Source of the DNA: CBDIHH01 sp965279095
GTDB lineage: Bacteria; Pseudomonadota; Alphaproteobacteria; Caulobacterales; Caulobacteraceae
Direction of reading: 5' to 3'
Length of the DNA: 64,000 bases
NCBI GenBank assembly: GCA_965279095.1
Contig: CBDIHH010000006.1
Span: forward strand, 558,001 to 622,000
This document shows positions 21,661 to 29,222 of this stretch, in pieces (position 1 is the first letter of the stretch; each line of letters opens with the position of its first letter). The notes beneath the pieces were generated by a model. It ran no database searches. It worked only from the letters and a program-made list of their open reading frames with translations, and was not told the origin of the DNA. The position numbers and the translations under genes were made by a program.

Positions 21661-21776
21661 CGGGAACCTGGGACGGGGGTGGGCCGGTCATCATCGCGGC
21701 TGCGCCTGGCGGCCGTGATGATCAATTTAGGGCGCCCGTCTATCGGACACGAGGGGGGCGCCCTAGAAACGCGGGC

Positions 21777-22541
21777 ATGGCCTGGACCCGGCGCTATGAT
21801 GAGAGCGAGCCCCAGCGCGTCAACCGCTGGCTGGCGCAGAGCGGCGTGTGCTCGCGGCGCGAGGCCGAGGGGCTGATCGCCCGCGGCCTGGTGTTCATCG
21901 ACGGCCAGAAGGTCGAGGACGTCGGCCGCAAGATCGAGGCCGGCCAGACCCTGGTGCTCCAGGACGGCGCCCAGCCGGTGCTGTCCGGGGGGCTCAGCGT
22001 GGTGATCCACAAGCCGGTGGGTCTGGTCTCGGCCCATGCCGAGCCGGGACAGATTCCCGCCGCGCGGCTGCTCACCCGCGAGGCCTTGTGGGGCGAGGCC
22101 GAGGTCATCCCCACCGAGGCCCATGGCCTGGCGCCCCTGGGGCGGCTCGACAAGGATTCGCGCGGCCTGCTGCTGCTGTCGGAGGACGGGGTGCTGGCCA
22201 AGGCGGTGATCGGCCCGGCCTCGACCCTGGACAAGGAATATCTGGTGCGGGTGTCGGGCGCCGTGACACCCCAGGCCCTGGCCCAGCTGCGCCACGGCCT
22301 GCGCCTGGACGGCCGCCAGCTGCGCCCGGCCTTCGTCGCCGTGGTCGAGGGCCGCCAGCTGCGCTTCGTCCTGAACGAGGGCCGCAATCGCCAGATTCGC
22401 CGGATGTGCGAGCTGGTGGGGCTGACGGTGACCGACCTGCTGCGCGTTCGCATCGGGCCCTTGAGCCTGGGGGCGCTGCCGGAAGGGCGCTGGCGGATGC
22501 TGACGGCGGCGGAGCGGGCGGCGCTGGTGGGCGCCGCCTAG
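21777..22541 (+). CDS. RluF/RsuA-type pseudouridine synthase
   Basis: 254 residues. An S4 RNA-binding domain at about 13-60 (RVNRWLAQSGVCSRREAEGLI) is followed by the catalytic domain with GRLDKDSRGLLLLS at 123-136, in which Asp125 is the nucleophile, and later LNEGRNRQIRRMCELVGL, typical of the RsuA/RluB/E/F branch. The KPVGLVSAHAE phrase favours RluF-like enzymes that modify 23S rRNA near position 2604; the exact target is inferred. The start at 21777 opens the S4 region after a short leader. Confidence 0.9.
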   Translation: MAWTRRYDESEPQRVNRWLAQSGVCSRREAEGLIARGLVFIDGQKVEDVGRKIEAGQTLVLQDGAQPVLSGGLSVVIHKPVGLVSAHAEPGQIPAARLLTREALWGEAEVIPTEAHGLAPLGRLDKDSRGLLLLSEDGVLAKAVIGPASTLDKEYLVRVSGAVTPQALAQLRHGLRLDGRQLRPAFVAVVEGRQLRFVLNEGRNRQIRRMCELVGLTVTDLLRVRIGPLSLGALPEGRWRMLTAAERAALVGAA

Positions 22542-22578
22542 GGATGACGTGGGCCGTAGCTTGCGCCGGCGCGGCGGT

Positions 22579-23182
22579 AATTCGACGCCAAGACCACCAA
22601 GGCGCGACATGTCTGGCCAGCCCGCATTTACCGCGGACGCGGGGATCCAGACTTTCAACAGCCCCAGCGCCTGCGGCCAAGCCTGGGTCCCCGCTTCCGC
22701 GGGGAGTGCGGGGCGGGGGGCGGAAATTCGACACCAAGACCACCAAGACCACGAAGGCGCGACATGTCTGGCCACCCCGCATTCCCCGCGGACGCGGGGA
22801 TCCAGACTTTCAACGGCCCCAGCGCCTGCGGCCAAGCCTGGGTCCCCGCTTCCGCGGGGAGTGCGGGGCGGGGGCAGTCATTCGACACCAAGACCACCAA
22901 GACCACGAAGGCGCTACATGTGGCCAAGCCGCATTCCCCGCGGACGCGGGGATCCAGACTTTCAACAGCCCCAGCGCCTGCGGCCAAGCCTGGGTCCCCG
23001 CGTCCGCGGGGAGTGCGGGGCGGGGGCAGTATTTCGACACCAAGACCACCAAGACCACGACGTCGCGACATGTCTGGCCACCCCGCATTCCCCGCGGACG
23101 CGGGGACCCAGACTTTCAACGGCCCCAGCGCCTGCGGCCAAGCCTGGGTCCCCGCTTCCGCGGGGAGTGCGGGGCGGGGGGC
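22579..23182. repeat. Tandem array, four copies of an about 150-bp composite repeat
   Basis: Four head-to-tail units start at about 22579, 22726, 22880 and 23032 (periods 147, 154 and 152). Each has (a) a 6-base iteration CACCAAGAC-ACCAAGAC, (b) GCGACATGTCTGGCCA, (c) a palindrome CCCCGCGGACGCGGGG with ATCCAGACTTTCAAC, and (d) the mirrored half ending CCCCGCTTCCGCGGGG-AGTGCGGGGCGG. Copies differ by a few substitutions, and the first lacks one iteration. All reading frames stay open through it, which produces false Pro/Gly/Arg-rich ORFs on both strands. A single relative of parts c-d lies at 42144-42231. Confidence 0.9.
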
Positions 23183-23193
23183 GAAAGCGCCGG

Positions 23194-24495
23194 TCAGCCC
23201 GCGCCGGCGGCCGACAGGGCCTGGTCGAGGTCGTGGAGGATGTCGTCGATGTGCTCGATGCCGATGGACAGGCGCACGTAGCCGGGGGAGACGCCGGTCG
23301 CCAGCTGTTCCTCTTCATTGAGCTGGGAATGGGTGGTGGAGGCGGGGTGGATGGCGAGGCTGCGGGCGTCGCCGATATTGGCCACGTGGTAGAACAGCTG
23401 CAGGGCGTCGATGAACCGGCGGCCGGCTTCGACCCCGCCGGCCAGCTCGAAGCCCACCAGCCCGCCATGGCCCCCCTTGAGGTAGCGATCGGCGCGCGCG
23501 CGCGGGCCGCCCGACTGCTGGGAGGGATGGATCACCCGGGTGACCCCGGCGCGGGCCGCCAGGTATTCGGCGACGCGGGCGGCGTTGGCGCAGTGGCGCT
23601 CCATGCGCAGGGCCAGGGTCTCGACCCCCTGGATGAGCTGGAAGGCGTTGAAGGGCGACAGGGCGGCGCCCAGATCGCGCAGCAGGATCACCCGCGCCCG
23701 CAGGATGTAGGCGATCGGCCCCAGCGGCTTGACCGCCTGGGTCCACACCGCCCCGTGGTACGAGGGGTCGGGGGTGTTGAGCAGGGGCTGCCGCTCGGGC
23801 CAGGCCTCCCAGTCGAAATGGCCGCCGTCGACGATCAGGCCGCCGATGGAGGTGCCGTGGCCGCCCAGGTATTTGGTCGCCGAATAGACGACGATGGCGG
23901 CGCCGTGCTCCAGGGGCCGGCATAGGAGGGGGGCGGCGGTATTGTCCATGATCAGGGGCACGCCGAACTCGCGGCCGATGGCGGCCACCTCGGCGATGGG
24001 GAAGACCTCGAGCTTGGGATTGGGCAGGGTCTCGGCATAGTAGGCGCGGGTGCGCGCGTCCGTGGCCCGGCGGAAGGCTTCCGGATCGGTCGGGTCGACG
24101 AAGCGGACCTCGATCCCCTGGTCCTTCAGGGTGTTGGCGAACAGGTTCCAGGTGCCGCCGTAGAGGGCGGTGGAGCTGACGATATTGTCGCCGGCGCGGG
24201 CCAGATTCTGGACGGCGTAGGCGGAGGCGGCCTGGCCGGAGGCGACGGCCAGGGCGGCGACCCCGCCCTCGAGGGCGGCGATGCGCTTCTCCAGCACGTC
24301 GGTCGTGGGGTTCATGATGCGGGTGTAGATATTGCCCAGCTCGCGCAGGGCGAACAAGGCCGAGGCGTGCTCGGCGTCGCGGAACTGGTACGAGGTGGTC
24401 TGGTGGATCGGCACCGCCACCGAGCCGGTGGACGGATCGGCGCGCCAGCCGGCGTGGACGGCGAGGGTCTCGACTCTCAGGTCTGACGACGACAT
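23194..24495 (-). CDS. metY: O-acetylhomoserine sulfhydrylase (MetY type)
   Basis: 433 residues, a PLP enzyme of the Cys/Met metabolism family. The PLP lysine is Lys208 in YSATKYLGGHG; SGQAA at about 86-90 and the aspartate of LIMDNTAAPL at about 184 bind the cofactor. The motif ETLAVHAGWRADPSTGSVAVPIHQTTSY at the N-terminus and the length are those of MetY, which makes homocysteine from O-acetylhomoserine and sulfide (or methionine from methanethiol). It is monocistronic, with the tandem repeat array directly downstream of its stop. Confidence 0.92.
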   Translation of the reverse strand: MSSSDLRVETLAVHAGWRADPSTGSVAVPIHQTTSYQFRDAEHASALFALRELGNIYTRIMNPTTDVLEKRIAALEGGVAALAVASGQAASAYAVQNLARAGDNIVSSTALYGGTWNLFANTLKDQGIEVRFVDPTDPEAFRRATDARTRAYYAETLPNPKLEVFPIAEVAAIGREFGVPLIMDNTAAPLLCRPLEHGAAIVVYSATKYLGGHGTSIGGLIVDGGHFDWEAWPERQPLLNTPDPSYHGAVWTQAVKPLGPIAYILRARVILLRDLGAALSPFNAFQLIQGVETLALRMERHCANAARVAEYLAARAGVTRVIHPSQQSGGPRARADRYLKGGHGGLVGFELAGGVEAGRRFIDALQLFYHVANIGDARSLAIHPASTTHSQLNEEEQLATGVSPGYVRLSIGIEHIDDILHDLDQALSAAGAG

Positions 24496-24590
24496 GGGCG
24501 CGCTCCGATCGGGGGGAGCGCCATTAGAGCGGCGCGGGCGGCCGCAAGCAAGGCGCAGCGGGGGGCGGTGCGTGGAGTTGGGGGGGCGCC

Positions 24591-24749
24591 GTCATCCTGG
24601 GGCGCGCTCTTGCGCGAACCCGGGATCCAGCAGCGAAGACCTGACCGTGCGGCGCGTTGAGGGTGGAGCTGCTGGGTCCTCGATGAGTCCGCGGAGCCTG
24701 TCCTCGGGTCGGCCTGCGGCCGAGCCCGGGGGCGGCTCTCGAGGATGAC
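24591..24749. repeat. Dispersed inverted repeat (GTCATCCTGGG family), second copy
   Basis: Same ends and similar interior as the element at 3915-4037 (GATCCAGCAGCGAAGACCT and GCTGCTGGGTCCTCGATGAG are shared with small changes), with an extra palindromic insert of about 35 bases around 24697-24735. It fills the gap between metY and the GST gene. Confidence 0.75.
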
Positions 24750-24778
24750 GGCTGAAGGTTTTTCTTCGCCACTGAAAC

Positions 24779-25438
24779 TCAACACGCCTTCGCGCGCGAC
24801 GCGTCGGCGGCGGCGAAATGCGCCATCTGGTCGGCGTGGGCCTTGATGAAGCCCGGACGGGCGGTGGCCCGGGCGACATGGCCGGCGCAGGCGGGATGCT
24901 CCTTGAGGCCGTCGAACCGATCGACGAGGCGCAGGACGTCGGCCATGGCGATATCGGCGATGGAGAAGGGACCCGCCAGCCAGTCGCGGCTGGCGAGCAC
25001 CGACTCCAGATGCCCCAGCCGGGCCTTGAGGAACTGGTCGAACATGCGCCAGCCGTGCGTGTCGCCCGTGGTCCCGGAGAACTGGAACAGGCTCCAGGGC
25101 AGGCTGGCCATCTCGACGGAATTGAGCGCCGCGAACAGCCATTGGACGGCGTCGCCGCGCGCCTTGGGATCGGTCGGCAGAAGGGCGGCGCTGCGGTCGC
25201 CCAGGTGCAGCAGGATGGCCCCGGTCTCGAAGATCGACCGGTCGCCGTCCACAAGCCACGGCGCCTGGCCGAAGGGCTGGTGGGCGAAGTGCTCTGGCCC
25301 GCGCTCGGCGAAGGGCGTGCCCTGGACGCGGTAGGGCAGGCCGGCCTCCTCCAGCGCCCAGCGCACCCGCAGGTCGCGCACATAGCCGCGCGGCATCTCG
25401 GGAACCCAGTCGAAGGTGACGAGCGTCAGGTCGGTCAC
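24779..25438 (-). CDS. Glutathione S-transferase family protein
   Basis: 219 residues. The N-terminal thioredoxin-like half (DLRVRWALEEAGLPYRV, then FGQAPWLVDGDRSIFETGAILLHLGD, with the E-T/S signature that holds the glutathione gamma-glutamyl group) and an all-helical C-terminal half (WLAGPFSIADIAMADVLRLVDR) define a GST. The substrate is unknown. I chose GTG at 25438, which has GGAG at seven bases; an ATG at 25495 would add 19 residues without similarity to GST N-termini. Confidence 0.88.
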   Translation of the reverse strand: MTDLTLVTFDWVPEMPRGYVRDLRVRWALEEAGLPYRVQGTPFAERGPEHFAHQPFGQAPWLVDGDRSIFETGAILLHLGDRSAALLPTDPKARGDAVQWLFAALNSVEMASLPWSLFQFSGTTGDTHGWRMFDQFLKARLGHLESVLASRDWLAGPFSIADIAMADVLRLVDRFDGLKEHPACAGHVARATARPGFIKAHADQMAHFAAADASRAKAC

Positions 25439-25621
25439 GGGGATAGCTCCATCGGTCGGTCGTGTTGAACCAAGGACGCCCCGGCCCCGTTGCAACCGAC
25501 AGCCTACTCCCGGTCACGTGCGGGGACGCGGCTTTTTGGGCCCCGGGCGAGTGGCGGCGGCATCCGCCATCGTCTAACACGGCTACCGAGCGCGATGGGC
25601 GCGGGGATCGCAGGGGGCGAC

Positions 25622-26089
25622 ATGAAGCGTAGACTTTGGCGAGGACTGGCCGCGTTGACAGGGGCCGCTGCAGTGATCGCGGCGGGATTGGCGACGCCCG
25701 CGTCAGCCGTTGCCGCCGGCGGCGATTTGGTTGCGACGGCGCCCGACAATGCCCGGCCGGCCGCACCGCCCAGCACCGGCCGGCTGGTCAACCTCATCCC
25801 GCCCCGGGTCTTCGGGCAGTTAGCGGGCGGAGATGCGCCCAATACTCCAGCCAGCGATAGCTACTACGCCTGCATTGCCGGCAAAACCCACACGCGGCTC
25901 AACTTCTTCCGCATTGTCGATCGGGAAGCGCGGGCCGGCCGTTCGCTGACCGCGCAAATTCAGGTCGATATGGTCACCGAGGCGGTTGACGAAGACGACG
26001 GGTGCGGCCGCAGGGAGGGCGGGGACCGCTACAACATGCGTCGTCTGTTCGATGCCATCAGCCAGGCGGGTCGGCCGCCGCGGCCTTAA
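25622..26089 (+). CDS. Small secreted protein of unknown function
   Basis: 155 residues. A clear signal peptide (KRRLWRGLAALTGAAAVIAAGLATPASAVAA) precedes a mature part with two Cys (YYACIAG, DDGCGRR) and an acidic-basic mix (VTEAVDEDDGCGRREGGDRYNMRRLFDAI). I recognise no family. AGGGGG lies before the ATG at 25622. The transporter gene follows after 33 bases on the same strand and could share the transcript, though no functional link is apparent. Confidence 0.65.
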   Translation: MKRRLWRGLAALTGAAAVIAAGLATPASAVAAGGDLVATAPDNARPAAPPSTGRLVNLIPPRVFGQLAGGDAPNTPASDSYYACIAGKTHTRLNFFRIVDREARAGRSLTAQIQVDMVTEAVDEDDGCGRREGGDRYNMRRLFDAISQAGRPPRP

Positions 26090-26122
26090 GGGCGTCGGTT
26101 TAATGGGCGGGGAGACGGGCGC

Positions 26123-27424
26123 GTGAAGGACAAGCTGCTGGGCCGGGCGATCATGGCCAGCCTGATCGGCACCACCATCGAGTGGTACGACTTCTTCCTC
26201 TATGGCGCCGCCGCGGCGCTGGTGTTCAACAAGCTGTTCTTCCCGGAGCTGGATCCCCTGACCGGCACCCTGGTGGCGTTCGGCACCTATGCCCTGGGCT
26301 TCCTGGCCCGGCCCCTGGGCGGGGTGGTGTTCGGCCACTACGGCGACCGCATCGGTCGCAAGCGGCTGCTGATGCTCAGCCTGATCATGATGGGCGCCTC
26401 CACCTGCCTGATCGGCCTGCTGCCCACCTATGGCCAGGCTGGAGCCTGGGCGCCGATCCTGCTGATCGCCCTGCGGCTGCTGCAGGGTTTCGCCGTGGGC
26501 GGGGAGTGGGGCGGGGCGGTGCTGCTGGTGGCCGAGCGGGCCGACGCCCCGCGCCGGGGCTTCTGGACCAGCTGGGCGCAGGTGGGGGTGCCGGCGGGCA
26601 ACCTGCTGGCGGCGGGGGTGCTGGCGCTGATGGCGGCGATCCAGACCCCCGAGGCCTTCCTGGCCTGGGGCTGGCGCGTGCCCTTCCTGCTGTCGGCGGT
26701 GCTGCTGGCGGTGGGCTGGTGGCTGCGTTCGACCCTGACGGAGAGCCCGACCTTCCAGGCCGCCCAGGCGGCGCTGGCGCAGGCGGGAGAGGCTCACGAC
26801 ACCCGCTCGCCGGTGCTGCAGGTGCTGCGCGAGCGGCCCCGCGCCCTGGCGGTGGGGGCGGGCCTGCGGCTGGGCGAGAACATCGGCTACTATGTGATCA
26901 CCGCCTTCTCGATCACCTATCTGGTGGAGGTCGAGGGGGGCACGCGGTCCCTGGCCCTGAACGCCCTGCTGATCGGCGGGGCGGTGGAGTGCCTGACCAT
27001 GCCGCTGTTCGCGGCCCTGTCCGACCGCATCGGCCGGCGGCCGGTCTACGCCATCGGCGCCTTCGGCCTGGCGGCGTGGATGTTCGGCTTCTTCGCCATG
27101 CTCAATCACGCCAGCCTGCCCTGGGTGGCGGCGGCCATGGTGGGCGGGCTGGTGCTGCACGGCGCCATGTACGCCACCCAGGCGGCGTTCATGGCCGAGC
27201 TGTTCGCCACCCGGATGCGCTATTCGGGGATGTCCCTGGCCTATCAGGTGACCTCCATCGCCGCGGGGTCCCTCGCGCCGATCATCGCCATCGCCCTCTA
27301 CAAGCGCTTCGACAGCGCCCTGCCGATCGTCCTCTATGTGGCGGCGGCCTGCGTGGTCAGCGGCGCGGCGGCGCTGATGGCGCGCGAGACCCGCGGGGTG
27401 TCGCTGGACGAGGACCCGGCGTAG
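26123..27424 (+). CDS. MFS transporter, metabolite:H+ symporter (MHS) type
   Basis: 433 residues, 12 predicted membrane helices. The N-terminal IGTTIEWYDFFLYGAAAALVFNKLFFP and the loop motif HYGDRIGRKRLLMLSLIMMG are diagnostic of the MHS branch (ProP, KgtP, ShiA), which imports organic acids, osmolytes or aromatic acids with protons. The RLLQGFAVGGEWGGAVLLV and GLRLGENIGYYV segments are also conserved. The substrate cannot be told from sequence. It starts with GTG at 26123 and ends directly before a repeat cluster. Confidence 0.92.
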   Translation: MKDKLLGRAIMASLIGTTIEWYDFFLYGAAAALVFNKLFFPELDPLTGTLVAFGTYALGFLARPLGGVVFGHYGDRIGRKRLLMLSLIMMGASTCLIGLLPTYGQAGAWAPILLIALRLLQGFAVGGEWGGAVLLVAERADAPRRGFWTSWAQVGVPAGNLLAAGVLALMAAIQTPEAFLAWGWRVPFLLSAVLLAVGWWLRSTLTESPTFQAAQAALAQAGEAHDTRSPVLQVLRERPRALAVGAGLRLGENIGYYVITAFSITYLVEVEGGTRSLALNALLIGGAVECLTMPLFAALSDRIGRRPVYAIGAFGLAAWMFGFFAMLNHASLPWVAAAMVGGLVLHGAMYATQAAFMAELFATRMRYSGMSLAYQVTSIAAGSLAPIIAIALYKRFDSALPIVLYVAAACVVSGAAALMARETRGVSLDEDPA

Positions 27425-27434
27425 CGTCCTGTCC

Positions 27435-27645
27435 CGCGCCCCCTCCACCGCTTCGCGGTCCCCCTCCCCCGCAAGGGCGGGGGAGGAGAGGGGCGGCTTC
27501 CTGCTCCTCCCCCATCCCGCAGAGGATGGGGGAGGGGGACCCCGAAGGGGTGGAGGGGGCGAGCCATTAGCACTGCGCTCTGTCCCTCGCCCCCTCCACC
27601 GCTTCGCGGTCCCCCTCCCCCGCGAGGGCGGGGGAGGATAAGGGG
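27435..27645. repeat. Dispersed CCCCCTCC repeat cluster
   Basis: Two direct copies of a unit built around CCCCCTCCACCGCTTCGCGG and TCCCCCGCnAGGGCGGGGGA, with a mirrored half between them (TCCCCCATCCCGCAGAGGAT...). The same units occur at 28230-28438, 37338-37518 and 37931-38155. They are GC-rich palindromes without coding capacity, of REP-like character. Confidence 0.85.
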
Positions 27646-27706
27646 AGGCGGCGGCCCGGGTCCGGGATTGCATCGCGCCAGCAAATGTGCATAATGCATC
27701 TAAGCC

Positions 27707-28183
27707 ATGCCAGCCCAGCCCCGCCGCCTGACTCTTTACACCCCCGCCCTGGGGCAGAGGATCTGCGATGCGCTCGTAGCGGGGCGGTCGATCCGTTGGA
27801 TCTGCGGCGAGCCGGGGATGCCTTCGGAGGCGACGGTGTATCGGTGGCTGAGGGAGCAGCCGCAGTTCCTGGAGGATTATAAGGTGGCGCGGATGGCGCA
27901 GGCGGACGGCCTGGTCGACGAGGTCATCGCCCTGGCCGACGAGCGCGGCGAGGCGGTGGCGCGGTCTCGCCTGATGGTGGATGCGCGCAAATGGGCGACG
28001 GCGCGGCTGGCGCCGGTGAAATACCACGACAGGGCGCTGGAGGCGGCGGCCGAGGCGCACTGGAAGCCGGCGGCGGCGCCCTCCGCGGCGGCGATGATGT
28101 CGCCCGAGGCGCGCAATCGGCGGGTCGCCGAGCTTCTGGCCAAGGCGGCGGCGGCGCAGGCTCAATCCCAAGCCAAAGGATAG
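27707..28183 (+). CDS. Phage terminase small-subunit-like protein (solitary)
   Basis: 158 residues. The N-terminal half has the helix-turn-helix of Sf6-type small terminases: RICDALVAGRSIRWICGEPGMPSEATVYRWLREQPQF, followed by a coiled helical oligomerisation segment (ADGLVDEVIALADERGEAVARSRLMVDARKWATARLAP.KY) in the usual order. The Ala-rich tail is variable. In phages this protein recognises packaging sites on DNA. No large terminase, portal or other phage gene adjoins it; instead both flanks are the same repeat cluster. An 11-bp palindrome TGCATAATGCA lies just before the gene (27688-27698). Confidence 0.75.
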   Translation: MPAQPRRLTLYTPALGQRICDALVAGRSIRWICGEPGMPSEATVYRWLREQPQFLEDYKVARMAQADGLVDEVIALADERGEAVARSRLMVDARKWATARLAPVKYHDRALEAAAEAHWKPAAAPSAAAMMSPEARNRRVAELLAKAAAAQAQSQAKG

Positions 28184-28229
28184 GCGGGCGCCGGGTTGTG
28201 GAACGGCCCGTTGGCGTCGCGCTCTGTCC

Positions 28230-28438
28230 CGCGCCCCCTCCACCGCTTCGCGGTCCCCCTCCCCCGCGAAGGGCGGGGGAGGAGAGGGGCGACTTCTTTC
28301 TCCTCCCCCATCCCGCAGAGGATGGGGGAGGTGGCGCGGAGCGCCGGAGGGGGCGGGCGGCTAGCGTTGCGCTTTGTCCCGCGCCCCCTCCACCGCTTCG
28401 CGGTCCCCCTCCCCCGCAAGAGCAGGGGAGGATAAGGG
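28230..28438. repeat. Dispersed CCCCCTCC repeat cluster, second copy
   Basis: Same arrangement as 27435-27645 and the same orientation: unit, mirrored half with CATCCCGCAGAGGATGGGGGAG, unit. The two clusters bracket the terminase-like gene as direct repeats of about 200 bases. Confidence 0.85.
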
Positions 28439-28450
28439 CGCCGCGCCCGC

Positions 28451-28942
28451 CTATTGCGGTTTGGGCGGGGTCTGGGCGCCGCTGGTGGTGGCCTTGCCGG
28501 ACTTGGGCGCGGCGGTGATAGAGCCGAGCTCGGTCTTTTCCGGGGTGGGCTTGGTGGGCTGGCCGGCGATGCCGATGTTGGCCACCGGCGCGGCGGAGGC
28601 GATGCAGGCGCGGCGGAAATTGTCGCGCTCGCCGGCGGTCAGCTTGCGACGGTCCGCCTCGGCGGTGCAGCGGTCCGAACGCTTGGCGGGGGCCGCGCCG
28701 CTGGGGGCGACGATGGCCTGGGCGTCGCGGTTCTTCGGCTTGGCGACCGAGTGGTTGGTGGCCACGGCGCCCTCCATGCACTTGGCGTAAAAGTCGGCCT
28801 GGCCGCGGGCGTCGGTCTTGGCGCGTTCGCGGCAGGACTGGGCCTGGGGGCTGTTGTCGTCGGCGGCGGCGGCGGGGGCGACGGCGGCGGCGCAGAGGCC
28901 GGCGGCGAGGCCGAGGGCGGCGATGCTGGTAAGGTAGCGCAT
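28451..28942 (-). CDS. PsiF-repeat-like secreted protein
   Basis: 163 residues. A signal peptide (MRYLTSIAALGLAAGLCAAAVAPAAAA) precedes two short Cys-containing repeats, QSCRERAKTDARGQADFYAKCMEG and DRCTAEADRRKLTAGERDNFRRACI, each matching the PsiF repeat pattern (C...A....L.G..R..F...C). PsiF is a small periplasmic protein of unknown function induced by phosphate starvation in E. coli. The Pro/Thr/Lys-rich tail looks disordered. The ATG at 28942 was chosen for the signal peptide. The gene ends 13 bases from a repeat cluster and is divergent from the GH16 gene. Confidence 0.7.
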   Translation of the reverse strand: MRYLTSIAALGLAAGLCAAAVAPAAAADDNSPQAQSCRERAKTDARGQADFYAKCMEGAVATNHSVAKPKNRDAQAIVAPSGAAPAKRSDRCTAEADRRKLTAGERDNFRRACIASAAPVANIGIAGQPTKPTPEKTELGSITAAPKSGKATTSGAQTPPKPQ

Positions 28943-29222
28943 GGGGGGCTCCGGAGGCGGCGTGAGGGTGTCGGAGGGCGGCGTCATCACAAGCACGCCG
29001 GGCGCCGCCCGGTCCTGGTCAGGAAAAGCCGGATGCGGCCATTGGTTCCGGCCAGCCCGCGGCGCGGCGCCCGCAAGGGCCAAGCGCAACGGCTATAAAG
29101 AAAGCCAGCCATACTACGGCCAAGCTTTACTTGACGGCTGTGGCATCCTGTCAGTTGTGACCTGAAGTGTCTGATGTTAACCAAGCCGCGTTGCTGTTTA
29201 CAGCGCAGCTTTTCAGGCCAGC

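Noticed and set aside
22579..23182. CRISPR-like array
   Set aside because: Units of about 150 bp follow each other without unique spacers and contain palindromes and short iterations; no cas genes are near.
25820..28243. Minus-strand open frame of 807 codons opposite the MHS transporter and terminase-like genes
   Set aside because: It is an Arg/Gly/Pro-rich shadow frame that also crosses the repeat cluster; the plus-strand genes are well supported.
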